Below, piece by piece: positions 25,276 to 34,450 of a stretch of DNA of 44,548 bases. The stretch is taken from the NCBI GenBank assembly GCA_028292765.1, contig JAQGLR010000114.1:1-44548 (forward strand), read 5' to 3'. The number at the start of each line of letters is the position of its first letter. Within the stretch, counting starts at the first letter, position 1. The stretch is from Massilia sp. (GTDB taxonomy: Bacteria > Pseudomonadota > Gammaproteobacteria > Burkholderiales > Burkholderiaceae_D). Below the pieces are notes generated by a model. That model was not told the origin of the DNA, ran no database searches, and saw nothing but the letters and a program-made list of their open reading frames with translations. Position numbers and translations under genes: made by a program.

Positions 25276-26667
25276 TCATGGATGGGCGATCACCGAGCGC
25301 GCTACGCCGATTTGTTCCAGCGCATGCGCGACGCGGAAACACAAGTCCTCGCGCCACGGCGCCGCGATCACCTGCACGCCAAGCGGCATGTGCCCGTCGC
25401 GAATGAACGGCACCGTGATGGTCGGCAGGCCGATGAATGAGATTGGCTGCGTGAGCATCCCCATATAGGCGCGTGGGGCGACGTCGGCACCACGCAATTT
25501 CATCGAGGTCGCGCCGATTGGTGTCGCGCTGCGCGGCGATGCCGGCGCCAGGATCACATCGACCGTTTCGAAGATCTGGGCAAGGTTGGCGCGAAACCAG
25601 TGCCGGAAGCGCTGCGCCTGCAGATACCAGGCCGCCGGGGCGATGGCACCGGCAATCATGCGGTCTTTGGAACGCGGCTCGAAATCCTGCGGGCGCGTGC
25701 GCAGGTTGGGCAAGTGCAGGTTACCGACCTCGGTCGCGCTGATGATGTAGGCCGCCGCGCGCGCGCGCTCGGCTTCGGGAATCGTTATGCGTCGCGTGGT
25801 GCCGAGCGCGCGCGCGAATTCGGCAACCGCATGCTGTGCTTCCTGTTCCGCATAACGCTCGAAGTAATCATCGGCCACGGCGATCCGCAATTCCCGAACG
25901 TCAGTGGTCATGGCCTGGCTGACCGGTTCGCTGGCGCGGCTGGTGCAGGCCGGGTCGCGCGGATCGGCACCCTGCAGGGCATCGTAGCAAGCTGCCAGGT
26001 CGGCCGCGCTACGTGCAAACGCGCCCACCGTATCGAGGCTGGCGGACATCGGGAAGCAACCGGCCCGGCCAAGCCGTCCGAAGGTCGGCTTGATGCCGAA
26101 CGTCCCGCATAAGGCGGCCGGCAGGCGGACCGATCCGTTTGTATCCGAGCCCAGGCTCAGCGGCACCAGGCCGCCGGCAACTGCGGCTGCCGAGCCGCCC
26201 GAGGAACCGCCGGCGATCCGGGTCGCATCATGCGGATTGCGCACCGGGCCGTAATGGGTGTTTTCGGTGGTGAACCCGTACGCATATTCATCCATGTTGA
26301 GCGCGCCCAGCAGGATCGCGCCGGCCCTTTGCAGATGGCACACGGCGGTCGCATCCTGTCGTGCAGGCGCCAGCTCCGCATTGATGCGCGAACCGGCCAA
26401 CGTGGCCATGCCGTCGATGTCGAACAGGTTCTTTACCGCATACGGCACGCCGGCCAGTGGACCGGTTGCCTGGCCCGCCGCGATTGCCGCGTCGACGGCA
26501 CCCGCCTCGGCCAGCGCCCTTTGCTCGGTCACGGCGGTAAAGCAATTCAAGGCAGCGTTGCTTGCCGCGATGTTGGACAGAAAGGCGCGCGTGACTTCGG
26601 AAGCGGAAACATCTTTTGCGCGGATCGCTGCGGCGATTGCAAGCGCGTCGGCTTCGAGTAATTTCAT
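25276..26667 (-). CDS. AtzE/HpxY-type amidase (amidase-signature family)
   Basis: Amidase-signature hydrolase, 463 residues. The Ser-cisSer-Lys triad is visible as K79 (GVPYAVKNLFD), S155 (RIAGGSSGGSAAAV) and S179 (LGSDTNGSVRLPA), with the family's 24-residue spacing between the two serines. Overall it resembles AtzE (1-carboxybiuret hydrolase) and the HpxY amidase of oxalurate catabolism. Its ATG overlaps the stop of the small AtzG-like gene (ATGA). In known systems the AtzE protein needs AtzG, much as GatA needs GatC. Partner genes AtzF, AtzH/HpxZ and HpxW are absent, so the substrate may differ from both. Confidence 0.88.
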   Translation of the reverse strand: MKLLEADALAIAAAIRAKDVSASEVTRAFLSNIAASNAALNCFTAVTEQRALAEAGAVDAAIAAGQATGPLAGVPYAVKNLFDIDGMATLAGSRINAELAPARQDATAVCHLQRAGAILLGALNMDEYAYGFTTENTHYGPVRNPHDATRIAGGSSGGSAAAVAGGLVPLSLGSDTNGSVRLPAALCGTFGIKPTFGRLGRAGCFPMSASLDTVGAFARSAADLAACYDALQGADPRDPACTSRASEPVSQAMTTDVRELRIAVADDYFERYAEQEAQHAVAEFARALGTTRRITIPEAERARAAAYIISATEVGNLHLPNLRTRPQDFEPRSKDRMIAGAIAPAAWYLQAQRFRHWFRANLAQIFETVDVILAPASPRSATPIGATSMKLRGADVAPRAYMGMLTQPISFIGLPTITVPFIRDGHMPLGVQVIAAPWREDLCFRVAHALEQIGVARSVIAHP

Positions 26668-26843
26668 GGCTTGAACACCTGCGCCGGTTCGGTGTCGACG
26701 CCGAGCGGAAAGTCCATCACCTGCTCGGCCATTGCGGCCAGCAGTTGCATTGACGCGCGCAGGGAATCCCGGGACTGCTCCGGTATGGTCAACCCGACTG
26801 CCGTGGCAGCGGGATCGATGTATTCCTCGAGATTGAATTGCAT
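26664..26843 (-). CDS. AtzG/HpxX-like small subunit (DUF4089)
   Basis: A 59-residue protein beginning MQFNLEEYIDPAATAVGL and continuing PEQSRDSLRASMQLLAAMA, then ending EPAQVFKP. This is the GatC-like DUF4089 pattern, including the EPAxVF end. ATG 26843 has AAGGAAA just upstream; an upstream ATG at 26885 would add a front unlike the family. It overlaps the amidase start by four bases, so the two are coupled and probably form a heteromer. It is short and easily missed. Confidence 0.88.
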   Translation of the reverse strand: MQFNLEEYIDPAATAVGLTIPEQSRDSLRASMQLLAAMAEQVMDFPLGVDTEPAQVFKP

Positions 26844-26867
26844 GGGTTTCCTTTGAACGAGTGCACT

Positions 26868-26885
26868 ATGTCCTGCGCACGACAT
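26868..26885. promoter_or_regulatory. 18-bp near-perfect palindrome in the lysR/atzG promoter region
   Basis: ATGTCCTGCGCACGACAT is symmetric at 16 of 18 positions. It lies 25 bases upstream of the atzG-like start, where a regulator could block or activate transcription. Confidence 0.4.
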
Positions 26886-26895
26886 GGGACGATCG

Positions 26896-26915
26896 GTAAA
26901 AAATATGGTTTTTAC
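26896..26915. promoter_or_regulatory. AT-rich dyad, candidate LysR-family operator
   Basis: The perfect 7-bp arms GTAAAAA (26896-26902) and TTTTTAC (26909-26915) are separated by six bases. It is located between the divergent atzG-like and lysR genes, where LysR-type regulators usually bind AT-rich dyads of about this size. Confidence 0.5.
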
Positions 26916-27022
26916 AAGGTCCAGTATATGGCGGCAAAAGTGCTGCTACAATGCAGATTAACGCCACAGCGAAATGCATTTCTGCAGGCGACGTACCTTG
27001 GCATTGCCGGACGCATACCGAA

Positions 27023-27949
27023 ATGTTTGACTGGACTGACCTGCGTTACTTCCTCGAATTGCACCGGACCGGGAGGCTGAATCTGGCCGCACGCCGGGCG
27101 GGCGTCGATCAAACCACGGTAGCGCGCCGTGTCCAGGCGCTGGAACGCTCGGTAGGGACACAGTTGTTCGATCATACGACCGCCGGCTACCGGCTCACCG
27201 AGGCCGGCCTGAAGCTGCTGCCCCACGCCGAGGCCATGGAAAGCACGGGCATCGCGATCGAGGAGGAAATCGCGGGCCGTGACTATGCGATTTCGGGCCT
27301 GGTGAGAATCGGCGCAACCGAAGGTCTGGGCAGCTATTTCCTGGCCCAGCGGCTACCGGAGTTCAATGAGCGCTTGCCGGATGTCGAGGTGGACCTGATC
27401 TCCCTTCCTCGCTTCGTCAACCTGTCGAATCGGGAAGCCGATATCGCGATTGGCCAGGAGCGGCCGCTTTCTGGCCGTATCGTCGCCAGCAAGCTGACCG
27501 ATTATGTATTGAAGCTGTACGCCGCGCCCGGCTACCTCGCACGCCATGCGCCAATCACCGCCCGCAAGGACCTCGATGGCCACGCCTTCGTCACCTATGT
27601 TGACGACCTGATCTACACAAAGGAATTGCGCTATCTCGACAGCGTGTGCCGCGCGCCGCGGCTGGCGCTGAACAGCACCAGCATCCTCGCCCAGTACTAC
27701 GCCGCGATCGCCGGTGCCGGGCTGGCAATTTTGCCAGCCTTCCTGGTGCCCGCCGAATCCGGGCTCGAGGCCGTGCTTGAAGGGGAAGTGCAACTGACCC
27801 GGTCCTACTGGATCTCGGCACGCAGCGAAATGATCAAGCTTGCGCGGGTACGCGCGGCTTGGGATTTCCTGAAGGAGCTAGTGGAGCGGGAGCAGGATGT
27901 GATGATGGGACGGGCAGCAAGCGCTCTGCAGGCGGCCGGCCAGCCTTGA
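27023..27949 (+). CDS. LysR-family transcriptional regulator
   Basis: Regulator of 308 residues. The winged helix-turn-helix is at the N-terminus (FDWTDLRYFLELHRTGRLN, RRAGVDQTTVARRVQALE), followed by the two-lobed ligand domain (GLVRIGATEGLGSYFLAQ, YAAIAGAGLAILPAFLV). I use ATG 27023 because the family start is usually a few residues before the first helix; the frame from 26951 adds 24 residues of no family character. It is divergent from the atzG-atzE-transporter operon and is its likely activator. Confidence 0.92.
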   Translation: MFDWTDLRYFLELHRTGRLNLAARRAGVDQTTVARRVQALERSVGTQLFDHTTAGYRLTEAGLKLLPHAEAMESTGIAIEEEIAGRDYAISGLVRIGATEGLGSYFLAQRLPEFNERLPDVEVDLISLPRFVNLSNREADIAIGQERPLSGRIVASKLTDYVLKLYAAPGYLARHAPITARKDLDGHAFVTYVDDLIYTKELRYLDSVCRAPRLALNSTSILAQYYAAIAGAGLAILPAFLVPAESGLEAVLEGEVQLTRSYWISARSEMIKLARVRAAWDFLKELVEREQDVMMGRAASALQAAGQP

Positions 27950-27987
27950 CCGTTCGGGCCCGCACGCCTGTTGTTGCCGCCTTTCTT

Positions 27988-28062
27988 GACCTGGCAGCTC
28001 AGTTGGCAGCGCGAGGATTGAAAATCCTTGTGTCGGTGCTTCGATTCCGCCGCCAACCATCA
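27988..28062 (+). pseudogene. Decayed tRNA-Phe copy (relic 1)
   Basis: A 75-base stretch aligns end to end with the intact tRNA-Phe. It keeps GAGGATTGAAAATCC (anticodon arm, GAA) and TTCGATTCCGCC (T-loop). The D-arm has lost one base and has changes (TTGGCAGCGCG), the T-stem has G to C, and the acceptor arms (GACCTGG and GCCAACC) no longer pair. The CCA end reads TCA. The upstream GCCGCCTT also recalls copy 2. It cannot form a working tRNA. Confidence 0.85.
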
Positions 28063-28072
28063 CCGGTTGGCG
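28051..28072. terminator. Hairpin after the tRNA-Phe relic, overlapping the next gene's stop
   Basis: The arms CGCCAACC (28051-28058) and GGTTGGCG (28065-28072) pair perfectly around ATCACC, followed by TGTTCGTTTG on the plus strand. It resembles the tRNA terminators elsewhere in the window. The stop codon of the minus-strand 151-aa gene lies in its loop. Confidence 0.55.
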
Positions 28073-28515
28073 TGTTCGTTTGTGGAATCCTTGGTCTTGT
28101 GTCCGGTGCAGGCATGAGGGCTAGCGCCTGAGCTTTTGGCCCTTAATTGACGCGGTCCCCGGGCCAGTACTCTTTCGGCAACGTCGTCTGGTACTTTTTC
28201 GTTACTGAGCAATGTTCTGGCCCAATCTTCGCCTAGTTTTCCCTCGATTTTAAGCGAAGCTTCGATAATGGCGGCATGTACATGATTCCTGCGCCTGCAG
28301 CCAACATATGTCGGCGCCGGTGCTGTGTCTTGAGATTTCGGATCGAAAACGTGTCGCCTTCGCCCAGTGTACAGAACGCGCTCAGCAATATTTTCGGGTA
28401 CGTTTTCTCGAAGAAGGTATGCCATTGCTTCGTTAATGCCTAACATTTCCTTGTAGACAAGGGCAACGTCCAAACGCTGGGAAACAAGAAGATTATGACG
28501 AGGACTGAAAGTCAT
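28060..28515 (-). CDS. Hypothetical protein with an internal repeat (151 aa)
   Basis: I do not recognise a named family. The protein has two similar units: SQRLDVALVYKEMLGINEAM followed by NVPENIAERVL (about residues 12-48), and IIEASLKIEGKLG followed by KVPDDVAERVLARG (about residues 82-120). The core VPxx(I/V)AERVL is shared by both. Each unit looks helical. The Arg-rich link between them (GRRRHVF, CRRRN) is basic. It is predicted to be soluble. The last 20 or so residues run into the tRNA-Phe relic and its hairpin, so the C-terminus may have been picked up at that junction. It lies 120 bases downstream of the chemotaxis hybrid on the same strand and may respond to it. Confidence 0.65.
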   Translation of the reverse strand: MTFSPRHNLLVSQRLDVALVYKEMLGINEAMAYLLRENVPENIAERVLYTGRRRHVFDPKSQDTAPAPTYVGCRRRNHVHAAIIEASLKIEGKLGEDWARTLLSNEKVPDDVAERVLARGPRQLRAKSSGASPHACTGHKTKDSTNEHANR

Positions 28516-28635
28516 GTAGGCCCTTGGATAGCAGTTATCTCAACATTCATGATGGGGCGGGAAATCTGGCCCGCCCGACGCAAGCACGCATTCTCATAGA
28601 GCCGTCGATGCAAGGGTAAGCGCCGAGTCGCCGTG

Positions 28636-31600
28636 TTACGTCGTATCCGACGAAGATCCGCGCGGCAGCAAATCGTTTATGACAGCGCTGAGTCTTTCCA
28701 CCGACATCGGTTTCCCGAGGTGTGCCGAGAAGCCGGCGGCGCGAGCGTTAGCGATGTCATCGTCGCGCTGCATTCCGCTAATTGCAATAGCAGGTAGTGC
28801 GGCCAGTTTCGGGTTTGCGCGTACGCGCCGCAAGAATTCGTAACCATCGATCTCTGGCATTGAAATATCCGAAATCAGAAGATCCACGTCTTCTCGCGCG
28901 AGAATATCCAGCGCTTCACGGGCACTAGTAGCAGAAAATACGGTAGCGCCACTAACTTCCAATAGGGACGTGAATACCACGAGCATCTCCTGCATGTCGT
29001 CGACCACGAGAATACGCAGACCGGCAAGGCTATCCTCGACGTTGGAATTGCCTTCATTCAGATGTGTTTGGCCGCTGAAGAGGGGCAACCAGAAACTGAA
29101 GCGGGCACCTTTACCGATGCCTTCGGAAAAGGCCTCGACCTTGCCACCGTGCAGTGCAAGGATCTCTCGTACCAGGGCCAGGCCGATACCCAATCCGCCT
29201 TTGGAGCGCGTTGTCACTGTCATGCTCTGGCCGTACATGTCGAACACGCGGGGCAGGAAATCCGGTGCAATACCTTGACCATTGTCAACTACGTCCAGGC
29301 GTACAAACTCGCCTTCTTGCGCGGCGCGTAAGTCGATATGCCCGCCGGAAGGTGTGAACTTGACCGCGTTGCTCAGCAAATTCATGACGACCTGCTCTAG
29401 CCTCACCACATCGGCCAGCACATAGGCGCCGTTACTTTCGTCATTCAACGCAATGGTGATGTTGCATGCAGCCGGGTTGTCGCGCTCGACGTCGATAATG
29501 TCCTTTAAGACTCGCCCAATGTTTACCGGGGCCATGGTCAGCGACAGCTTGCCGGTGCGTGCACGCGACATATCCATCAGGTCGTCAATGATTTTCGCCT
29601 GACTCATCACTGAATTGCGAATGACTGTGGCTACCCGCATGAACGCTGGCGACGTGCGTATTTCCGGCATGCGCGCGAGCAGTTCGACGTTAATGTTAAT
29701 CATGTTCAGCGGATGCCGCAGCTCGTGCGACATCACCGACAGGAACTCGTCCTTCAGCGCAGAGGCCTGCTGGGCGTCCGAACGCTGGGCCTGTTCACGG
29801 TCCAGCACCTGTTCGAGTTCGTTCTCGTGGCGCATGCGCGCCGTGTCGTCGCGGGCAATCTTCGCGTAGCCGTAGAACTCGCCGTTGCGCAGCGGCGTCG
29901 TCACGCCGCTGCAAAAGAAGCGCGAACCGTCCTTGCGCACGTGCCAGCGTTCGTCTTCGGCGCGCCCATCCTCGCGCGCCCTGCGCAACTCGTCTTCCGG
30001 TACGCCGTTCGCCACGTCTTCCGGCATGAACAGGCGCGCCATTGTCTGGCCAAGCATTTCCTGCTCGGTGTAGCCGAAGAGGTGGTGCGCGCCCTTGTTC
30101 CAGCTCGTGGCACGCCCCTCCTGGTCGAGTGTGATGATGGCGTAGTCGCTTGCGCTTTCGGCCACCATGCGCATGTGCGCCTCGCTGGAACGCGCCTGCT
30201 CTTCGGCCTGGCGCCGCAATGTAATGTCGAAGAAGGTCATCACGGCCCCTTCGATCCGGTCTTCGTTTGTCCGGTAGGGCAGCAGGCGCACGATGTAGTA
30301 GCGGCCTTCTGTGCTGCGCACCTCGCGCTCGACCGGGCGCAGGGTCTCGAAGGTGACGCTGACGTCGTCGGCCAGGTCGTCATAGTCGAGCTTGTGCGTG
30401 AGGTCCAGCAGCGAGCGGCCGATGTCGGAGGCGATGATCGAGAATAAGTCGGTCGCGCGCGGCGTGAAGCGCTTGATGCGCAAGCCGCTGTCGACGAAGA
30501 TGGTCGCGATGTCGGTCGAGGCGATCAGGTTGTTCAGGTCGTCGTTGGCCTTGCCGGTTTCTTCCACCTTCACCTTGAGCTCGTAGTTGACGGTGATGAG
30601 TTCCTCGTTGACCGACTGCAGCTCTTCCTTGCTTGTCTCGAGCTCTTCAGTGGCCGAGCGCAGTTCCTCGTTGATCGCCTGCAATTCCTCGTTCGAGGCA
30701 CGTAGTTCCTCGGTCGATATTTCCGAATTCTCTATCGTTTCCTGCAACTGTTCGCGCTTGCGCTGAAGCTCCGCTTCGAGCTGGTCGAGCACGACGTCGT
30801 GGCAGCCGTCCAGGCGCGGGACGGCCGACTGATCCGGTGTCTGCTCGTAGCGGGCAAACAGCACCAGGAGGAAATCGGCCTCAGCTTCGTCGTCGCGGAA
30901 GCGCCGTACGGTCATGGCGACAGGACTCAGTTCCGGCTTGCCCGGCAGCTCGATCGGGCGGCACACGATGGGGCCGTCCCCTTGCACCGCCTGGTAAATA
31001 GCCGAGCGCAGCTCGAGCCTGAGTTCCGGCAGGACCAGGGCCAGCAAATTGCGCGAGGGTTCGCCGCCGATCACGCGCAGGAAGTCCCCGGCCTGCTCCG
31101 ACGCGTGGACGATATTGCTTTCGCGGTCGATCACGACCGACGGGGGTGCAGATTGCGCCAGTGCGCGCTGGTGCAACTCGGCGTACGAGAATATGCGCTT
31201 GCCAGGCAGCTTGCTGCGCTGAGGGCTGGCAGGACGCATGCCGACGGTCGCGCTCCCCGGGCTCTGGTACGGACTTGGACGAACGCCAAGGCGTGCACGA
31301 TAGATGCGATTCTTCTTGTCGACCGGGATGAAGTATTCGGCCACCGACTCGGCTGATTCTGAGCTGCCAAGAAACAGGTAGCCACCCGGCTTGAGCGCCA
31401 GGTGGAACATCTGCAGCACACGGGCCTGAACATCGCGGTTCAGGTAAATCAGCAAGTTACGGCAGGTAATCAGGTCAAGCCGGGAGAACGGCGGATCGCG
31501 CAGCAGGTTGTGCGACGCGAACAGGATATGGTCGCGCACCGCCTTGCGAATACGATAGCGCTCGTCGTCTTTGTTGAAATACTGGCGCAGGCGTGCCGGC

Positions 31601-32790
31601 GCAACGTCGGTCACGATGGAGGCAGGGTAGATACCCGAACGCGCGCTGGCGATGGCACGGTCGTCGATGTCGGATGCGAATATCTGGAAGAGCGGCGACG
31701 CATCGACCAGCGCTGTCTGATCGGCCATCAGCATCGCCAGCGAATACGCTTCCTCGCCGGTCGAGCATGCGGCTACCCATGCGCGCACTTCGTCTGCCGG
31801 TCCCTTGTCCTTGAACAGCTCGGGAATGACATCGCGTTCGAGTGACTCGAAGGCTTCGCGGTCGCGGAAAAAATTCGTCACGCCGATCAACATGTCGTCG
31901 AGCAGCGCCTTGACTTCGCCTGGATCCGTCTCAAGCAGGCTACAGTATGCAGGCAGCGTGGGCACGGCGCGAACCTGCAAGCGCCGCTCGATGCGGCGCA
32001 GGACGGTCGCACGCTTGTAGTGGCGGAAATCGTGGCCGGTATTCTTCACCAACTGGGCAATAATCTCTTGCAGGGCGTCCTCGGCATTGGCCGCCTCGAT
32101 CGAACCGGGCAGATGCGCGATCGGCGCCTCGTCGTCGCCTGGCGCCGGCAGTTCGATGATCCTGGCGTTCTGCCACAACTCGATCAGCTTTTGCGGCATT
32201 TCGACAACCGGCAAGACAAAATCGACCGCATTGGTATGAATTGCCGCACTGGGCATGCCCTCGTATTCCGCATCCGATGGGGACTGCACCAGCGTCACGC
32301 CGCCTTGTTCTTTAATCCTGGACAGGCCAACCGCACCATCGCTACCAGTGCCCGACAGCACGATGGCAACCGAACGTTCGCAATGCACTTCCGCCAGCGT
32401 GCGGAAAAACAAGTCGATCGCGACATGCTTGCCGCGGGGGCGGTCAAGCTCATCGACCCGGAGCGAGCCATCGACCATCGATATTTGCTGGTTCGGCGCG
32501 ATGACATAGATGTGGCGGCGCTCGATCATCACGGGCGATGTCACCTGGATGACTGGCATCGTTGTAGCTCGCTGCAGGATGTCTGCCGCCGCGCTGGGGT
32601 GTTTCGGCGACAAATGCAGTACCACCACGAAGGCCATGTCGTGCGACAGCGGCATATGCTCGAAAAGCTTGAGCAAGGCTTGCATGCCGCCGGCCGAGGC
32701 ACCGATGCCGACTACCGGGAAGTCCAGGGTACTGATAACGATGTTCTGCTCAGTCGGGGGCGTACTTGGCGCGTTCGCGAGATCGAGCAT
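28636..32790 (-). CDS. CheB-CheR-PAS-histidine kinase-receiver hybrid sensor
   Basis: Giant signalling protein of 1384 residues. Domains in order: CheB methylesterase (20-205; [29 protein letters not shown] give the Ser-His-Asp triad) and CheR methyltransferase (235-505; SAM site [26 protein letters not shown]). A PAS-like domain (535-655) and a coiled coil rich in EELQxxNEEL (665-745) follow, then PAS_10 (745-865) and PAS (870-985; [11 protein letters not shown]). The kinase has its phospho-acceptor H1022 in SHELRHPL, N-box LSNAVKF and G-box DNGQGIAP. The C-terminal receiver has phospho-acceptor D1308 and K1360. All catalytic motifs look intact. There is no membrane segment. No chemoreceptor, CheA or CheW is nearby, so the methylation target is unknown. 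A stand-alone CheB lies upstream on the same strand. Confidence 0.95.
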   Translation of the reverse strand: MLDLANAPSTPPTEQNIVISTLDFPVVGIGASAGGMQALLKLFEHMPLSHDMAFVVVLHLSPKHPSAAADILQRATTMPVIQVTSPVMIERRHIYVIAPNQQISMVDGSLRVDELDRPRGKHVAIDLFFRTLAEVHCERSVAIVLSGTGSDGAVGLSRIKEQGGVTLVQSPSDAEYEGMPSAAIHTNAVDFVLPVVEMPQKLIELWQNARIIELPAPGDDEAPIAHLPGSIEAANAEDALQEIIAQLVKNTGHDFRHYKRATVLRRIERRLQVRAVPTLPAYCSLLETDPGEVKALLDDMLIGVTNFFRDREAFESLERDVIPELFKDKGPADEVRAWVAACSTGEEAYSLAMLMADQTALVDASPLFQIFASDIDDRAIASARSGIYPASIVTDVAPARLRQYFNKDDERYRIRKAVRDHILFASHNLLRDPPFSRLDLITCRNLLIYLNRDVQARVLQMFHLALKPGGYLFLGSSESAESVAEYFIPVDKKNRIYRARLGVRPSPYQSPGSATVGMRPASPQRSKLPGKRIFSYAELHQRALAQSAPPSVVIDRESNIVHASEQAGDFLRVIGGEPSRNLLALVLPELRLELRSAIYQAVQGDGPIVCRPIELPGKPELSPVAMTVRRFRDDEAEADFLLVLFARYEQTPDQSAVPRLDGCHDVVLDQLEAELQRKREQLQETIENSEISTEELRASNEELQAINEELRSATEELETSKEELQSVNEELITVNYELKVKVEETGKANDDLNNLIASTDIATIFVDSGLRIKRFTPRATDLFSIIASDIGRSLLDLTHKLDYDDLADDVSVTFETLRPVEREVRSTEGRYYIVRLLPYRTNEDRIEGAVMTFFDITLRRQAEEQARSSEAHMRMVAESASDYAIITLDQEGRATSWNKGAHHLFGYTEQEMLGQTMARLFMPEDVANGVPEDELRRAREDGRAEDERWHVRKDGSRFFCSGVTTPLRNGEFYGYAKIARDDTARMRHENELEQVLDREQAQRSDAQQASALKDEFLSVMSHELRHPLNMININVELLARMPEIRTSPAFMRVATVIRNSVMSQAKIIDDLMDMSRARTGKLSLTMAPVNIGRVLKDIIDVERDNPAACNITIALNDESNGAYVLADVVRLEQVVMNLLSNAVKFTPSGGHIDLRAAQEGEFVRLDVVDNGQGIAPDFLPRVFDMYGQSMTVTTRSKGGLGIGLALVREILALHGGKVEAFSEGIGKGARFSFWLPLFSGQTHLNEGNSNVEDSLAGLRILVVDDMQEMLVVFTSLLEVSGATVFSATSAREALDILAREDVDLLISDISMPEIDGYEFLRRVRANPKLAALPAIAISGMQRDDDIANARAAGFSAHLGKPMSVERLSAVINDLLPRGSSSDTT

Positions 32791-33068
32791 GGTGTAACCA
32801 GATGTAAGTGAATCCTTAGTTTAACGATCTCGGATGCATCAGGTCAAATGTTAAAAAAAAAGAACGCTTGATGAGGTCACTGACATAAAAAGTACTCGGC
32901 GCTTATTTCTGTGGGCGAGTGTTTGTTTCGGCGCGTAACTGCCGAGCGAGGCAGGTTTCTTTTCGGCCAGAAGAGCTTTTGCGCGCGAGCAGCTATTCGA
33001 CTATTCGAGCTGCAGCGATAACAATGGAATTCAAGTCATGCGTAGTTGCAATATTTGTTTAAACGCAG

Positions 33069-34097
33069 CTAAATCGTTTCGTGTTTAACGATAAGTGCTT
33101 TTGTACCAATGACATCACGCAAGGACTTTGAATGTGCTTGCGCTTGCGCGGCTTTGGCCTGGTATTCGGCGACAGACTCGTTATTGCCTGACTGCAGCGC
33201 TTTTTCACTCATCTTGCTGAACAGGCGCTCCTGCTCATGGAGCGCCCGAATGGCGCCCCAGATAGCATCTTCCACTGCGGTGCTTTGCAGCGCCTCCAGT
33301 ACTTTGGCAGTGAACGCGTGGCCCGTGTGGCAACGGTAGCGTACTGGGCCGCTATGACGGATCTCCCATAAAGCGCCATGGCATTCCGGGCAGGTAAGCG
33401 ATGACGGCTCTCCGATTTGTTCCAGATCATTCATATCGCTGTCCCTGCCGGTAAGCCGGTTTTCGATATCTATCCAGTCCGGGATTCCGAATGCGGAATG
33501 TTCATGAAGCACGCCGCTCGGCGGCACGCTCGCACTGATCAGCTCGACAAGTGCCGGCCCTATCTCCCTGACGCCGAGTTTCCGGTCGACACCTACATGC
33601 TTGAGCGCGCTGGCCGGCATATCCGGCGCCTCGGCTTCGGCCGGGTCCTGCACAATGGCGATACCCCCACGCGCCTTCACTGCCTGCAAACCGACGGTGC
33701 CGTCGTCCAGATAGCCGGTCAGTACAACGCCGATCGCACCGGTGCCGAAGGCCGCAGCCGCCGAACGAAACAGTGGGTCGATCGCCGGACGACAGTGGTT
33801 CTCCTTCGCGCCATGTACCAGGCGCGCATAGACGCGTTCGCCAGCAGTGACGACAGTCAGATGCTCGTCAGGCGGTGCGAGAAGCACTCGTCCTGGAGTG
33901 ATTGGTTCGCCGTCAGTTGCATGACGCACTGGCAGAGCCGAAATTTTCTGCAAAATTTGAGGAAGCATGCTCCTGTTGGAGCCGATATGGGTGACGATCA
34001 ATATCGCAGCGGGGAAGTCTTCCGGCAAGCTAGCCAGAATAACTTTCAAGGCATTGATTGCGCCAAGCGATCCTCCGATAACAACAATCCTGGACAT
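33069..34097 (-). CDS. Stand-alone CheB-type methylesterase with C-terminal zinc ribbon
   Basis: A 342-residue CheB catalytic domain (S10 in VIGGSLGAI, H37 in VTHIGSN, Asp in LTGYLDDGTVGL) without the receiver domain that controls classical CheB. After the esterase fold (about 1-185) comes a Cys-rich segment (about 232-256; CPECHGALWEIRHSG, then YRCHTGHAF) that should bind zinc, and a helical tail. A GGGGAAG ribosome site precedes the start. It is followed after 278 AT-richer bases by the CheB/CheR hybrid. Family members of this shape are annotated as chemotaxis protein CheB; many probably act outside chemotaxis. Regulation without a receiver may occur through the zinc domain, which is inference. 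Confidence 0.92.
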   Translation of the reverse strand: MSRIVVIGGSLGAINALKVILASLPEDFPAAILIVTHIGSNRSMLPQILQKISALPVRHATDGEPITPGRVLLAPPDEHLTVVTAGERVYARLVHGAKENHCRPAIDPLFRSAAAAFGTGAIGVVLTGYLDDGTVGLQAVKARGGIAIVQDPAEAEAPDMPASALKHVGVDRKLGVREIGPALVELISASVPPSGVLHEHSAFGIPDWIDIENRLTGRDSDMNDLEQIGEPSSLTCPECHGALWEIRHSGPVRYRCHTGHAFTAKVLEALQSTAVEDAIWGAIRALHEQERLFSKMSEKALQSGNNESVAEYQAKAAQAQAHSKSLRDVIGTKALIVKHETI

Positions 34098-34402
34098 GGA
34101 AGACTTCCCCGGTTGGTAATATCTTGAACCCTAGCGCAAAGCTGCAAAGCGTGGCGCATACCACGATAGCAGAATCCGATCCGCGCAATCGACGCGACCA
34201 ATGGCAGAGACAGCACGAGCAGCAACAAAAAGTTGGCGCTATGCTTCCACAAGTTTTGATACCTCAGCTTGATGGTTGGCATTATTCCTGTAAACAAGCA
34301 AGCTTACCGGGAAGGTCATCGCGCAGATCAGCTGGCAGCCGGCGGACGACTTGAATTTCATTGACGAGGCTAATAAGTTCACTTGCGTGCCATGGTAATC
34401 CC
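34098..34402. other. Intergenic region, possible gene scrap on the minus strand
   Basis: I see no full gene. On the minus strand an open frame ending at 34282 reads ASELISLVNEIQVVRRLPAD, then DLPGKLACLQE and a stop. It has natural protein composition but no start or ribosome site, and may be the tail of a lost gene. The tRNA-Phe fragment at 34403 follows directly. Confidence 0.35.
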
Positions 34403-34427
34403 GGTTCGATTCAGCCCCGGGCCACCA
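34403..34427 (+). pseudogene. 3' fragment of tRNA-Phe (relic 2)
   Basis: The 25 bases from the T-arm to CCA match the intact tRNA-Phe with one change (GATTCAGCC for GATTCCGCC). The following AGAATAT (to 34434) equals the sequence just after tRNA-Phe copy 1. Upstream the similarity stops at once. A fragment ending exactly at CCA plus flank is what recombination at a tRNA 3' end leaves behind. Confidence 0.85.
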
Positions 34428-34450
34428 AGAATATACCAGGCAAGACTTCT

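Noticed and set aside
32791-33068. Possible small RNA in the AT-rich gap between the CheB/CheR hybrid and solo CheB
   Set aside because: A 6-bp hairpin (GCAGCT 32989-32994 with AGCTGC 33008-33013) and an A9 run are present, but there is no promoter-terminator pair. The signal is too weak.
34046-34297. A small hydrophobic protein on the minus strand overlapping the CheB start
   Set aside because: It overlaps the confident CheB start in another frame, lacks a ribosome site, and only a short hydrophobic stretch supports it.
4870-34434. One large genomic island bounded by direct repeats of the tRNA-Phe 3' end (4846-4877 and 34403-34434)
   Set aside because: The repeat ends fit, but the interval holds ordinary chromosomal genes (uvsE, DUF2058, a second intact tRNA-Phe) and no integrase. 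Several smaller events explain the relics better.
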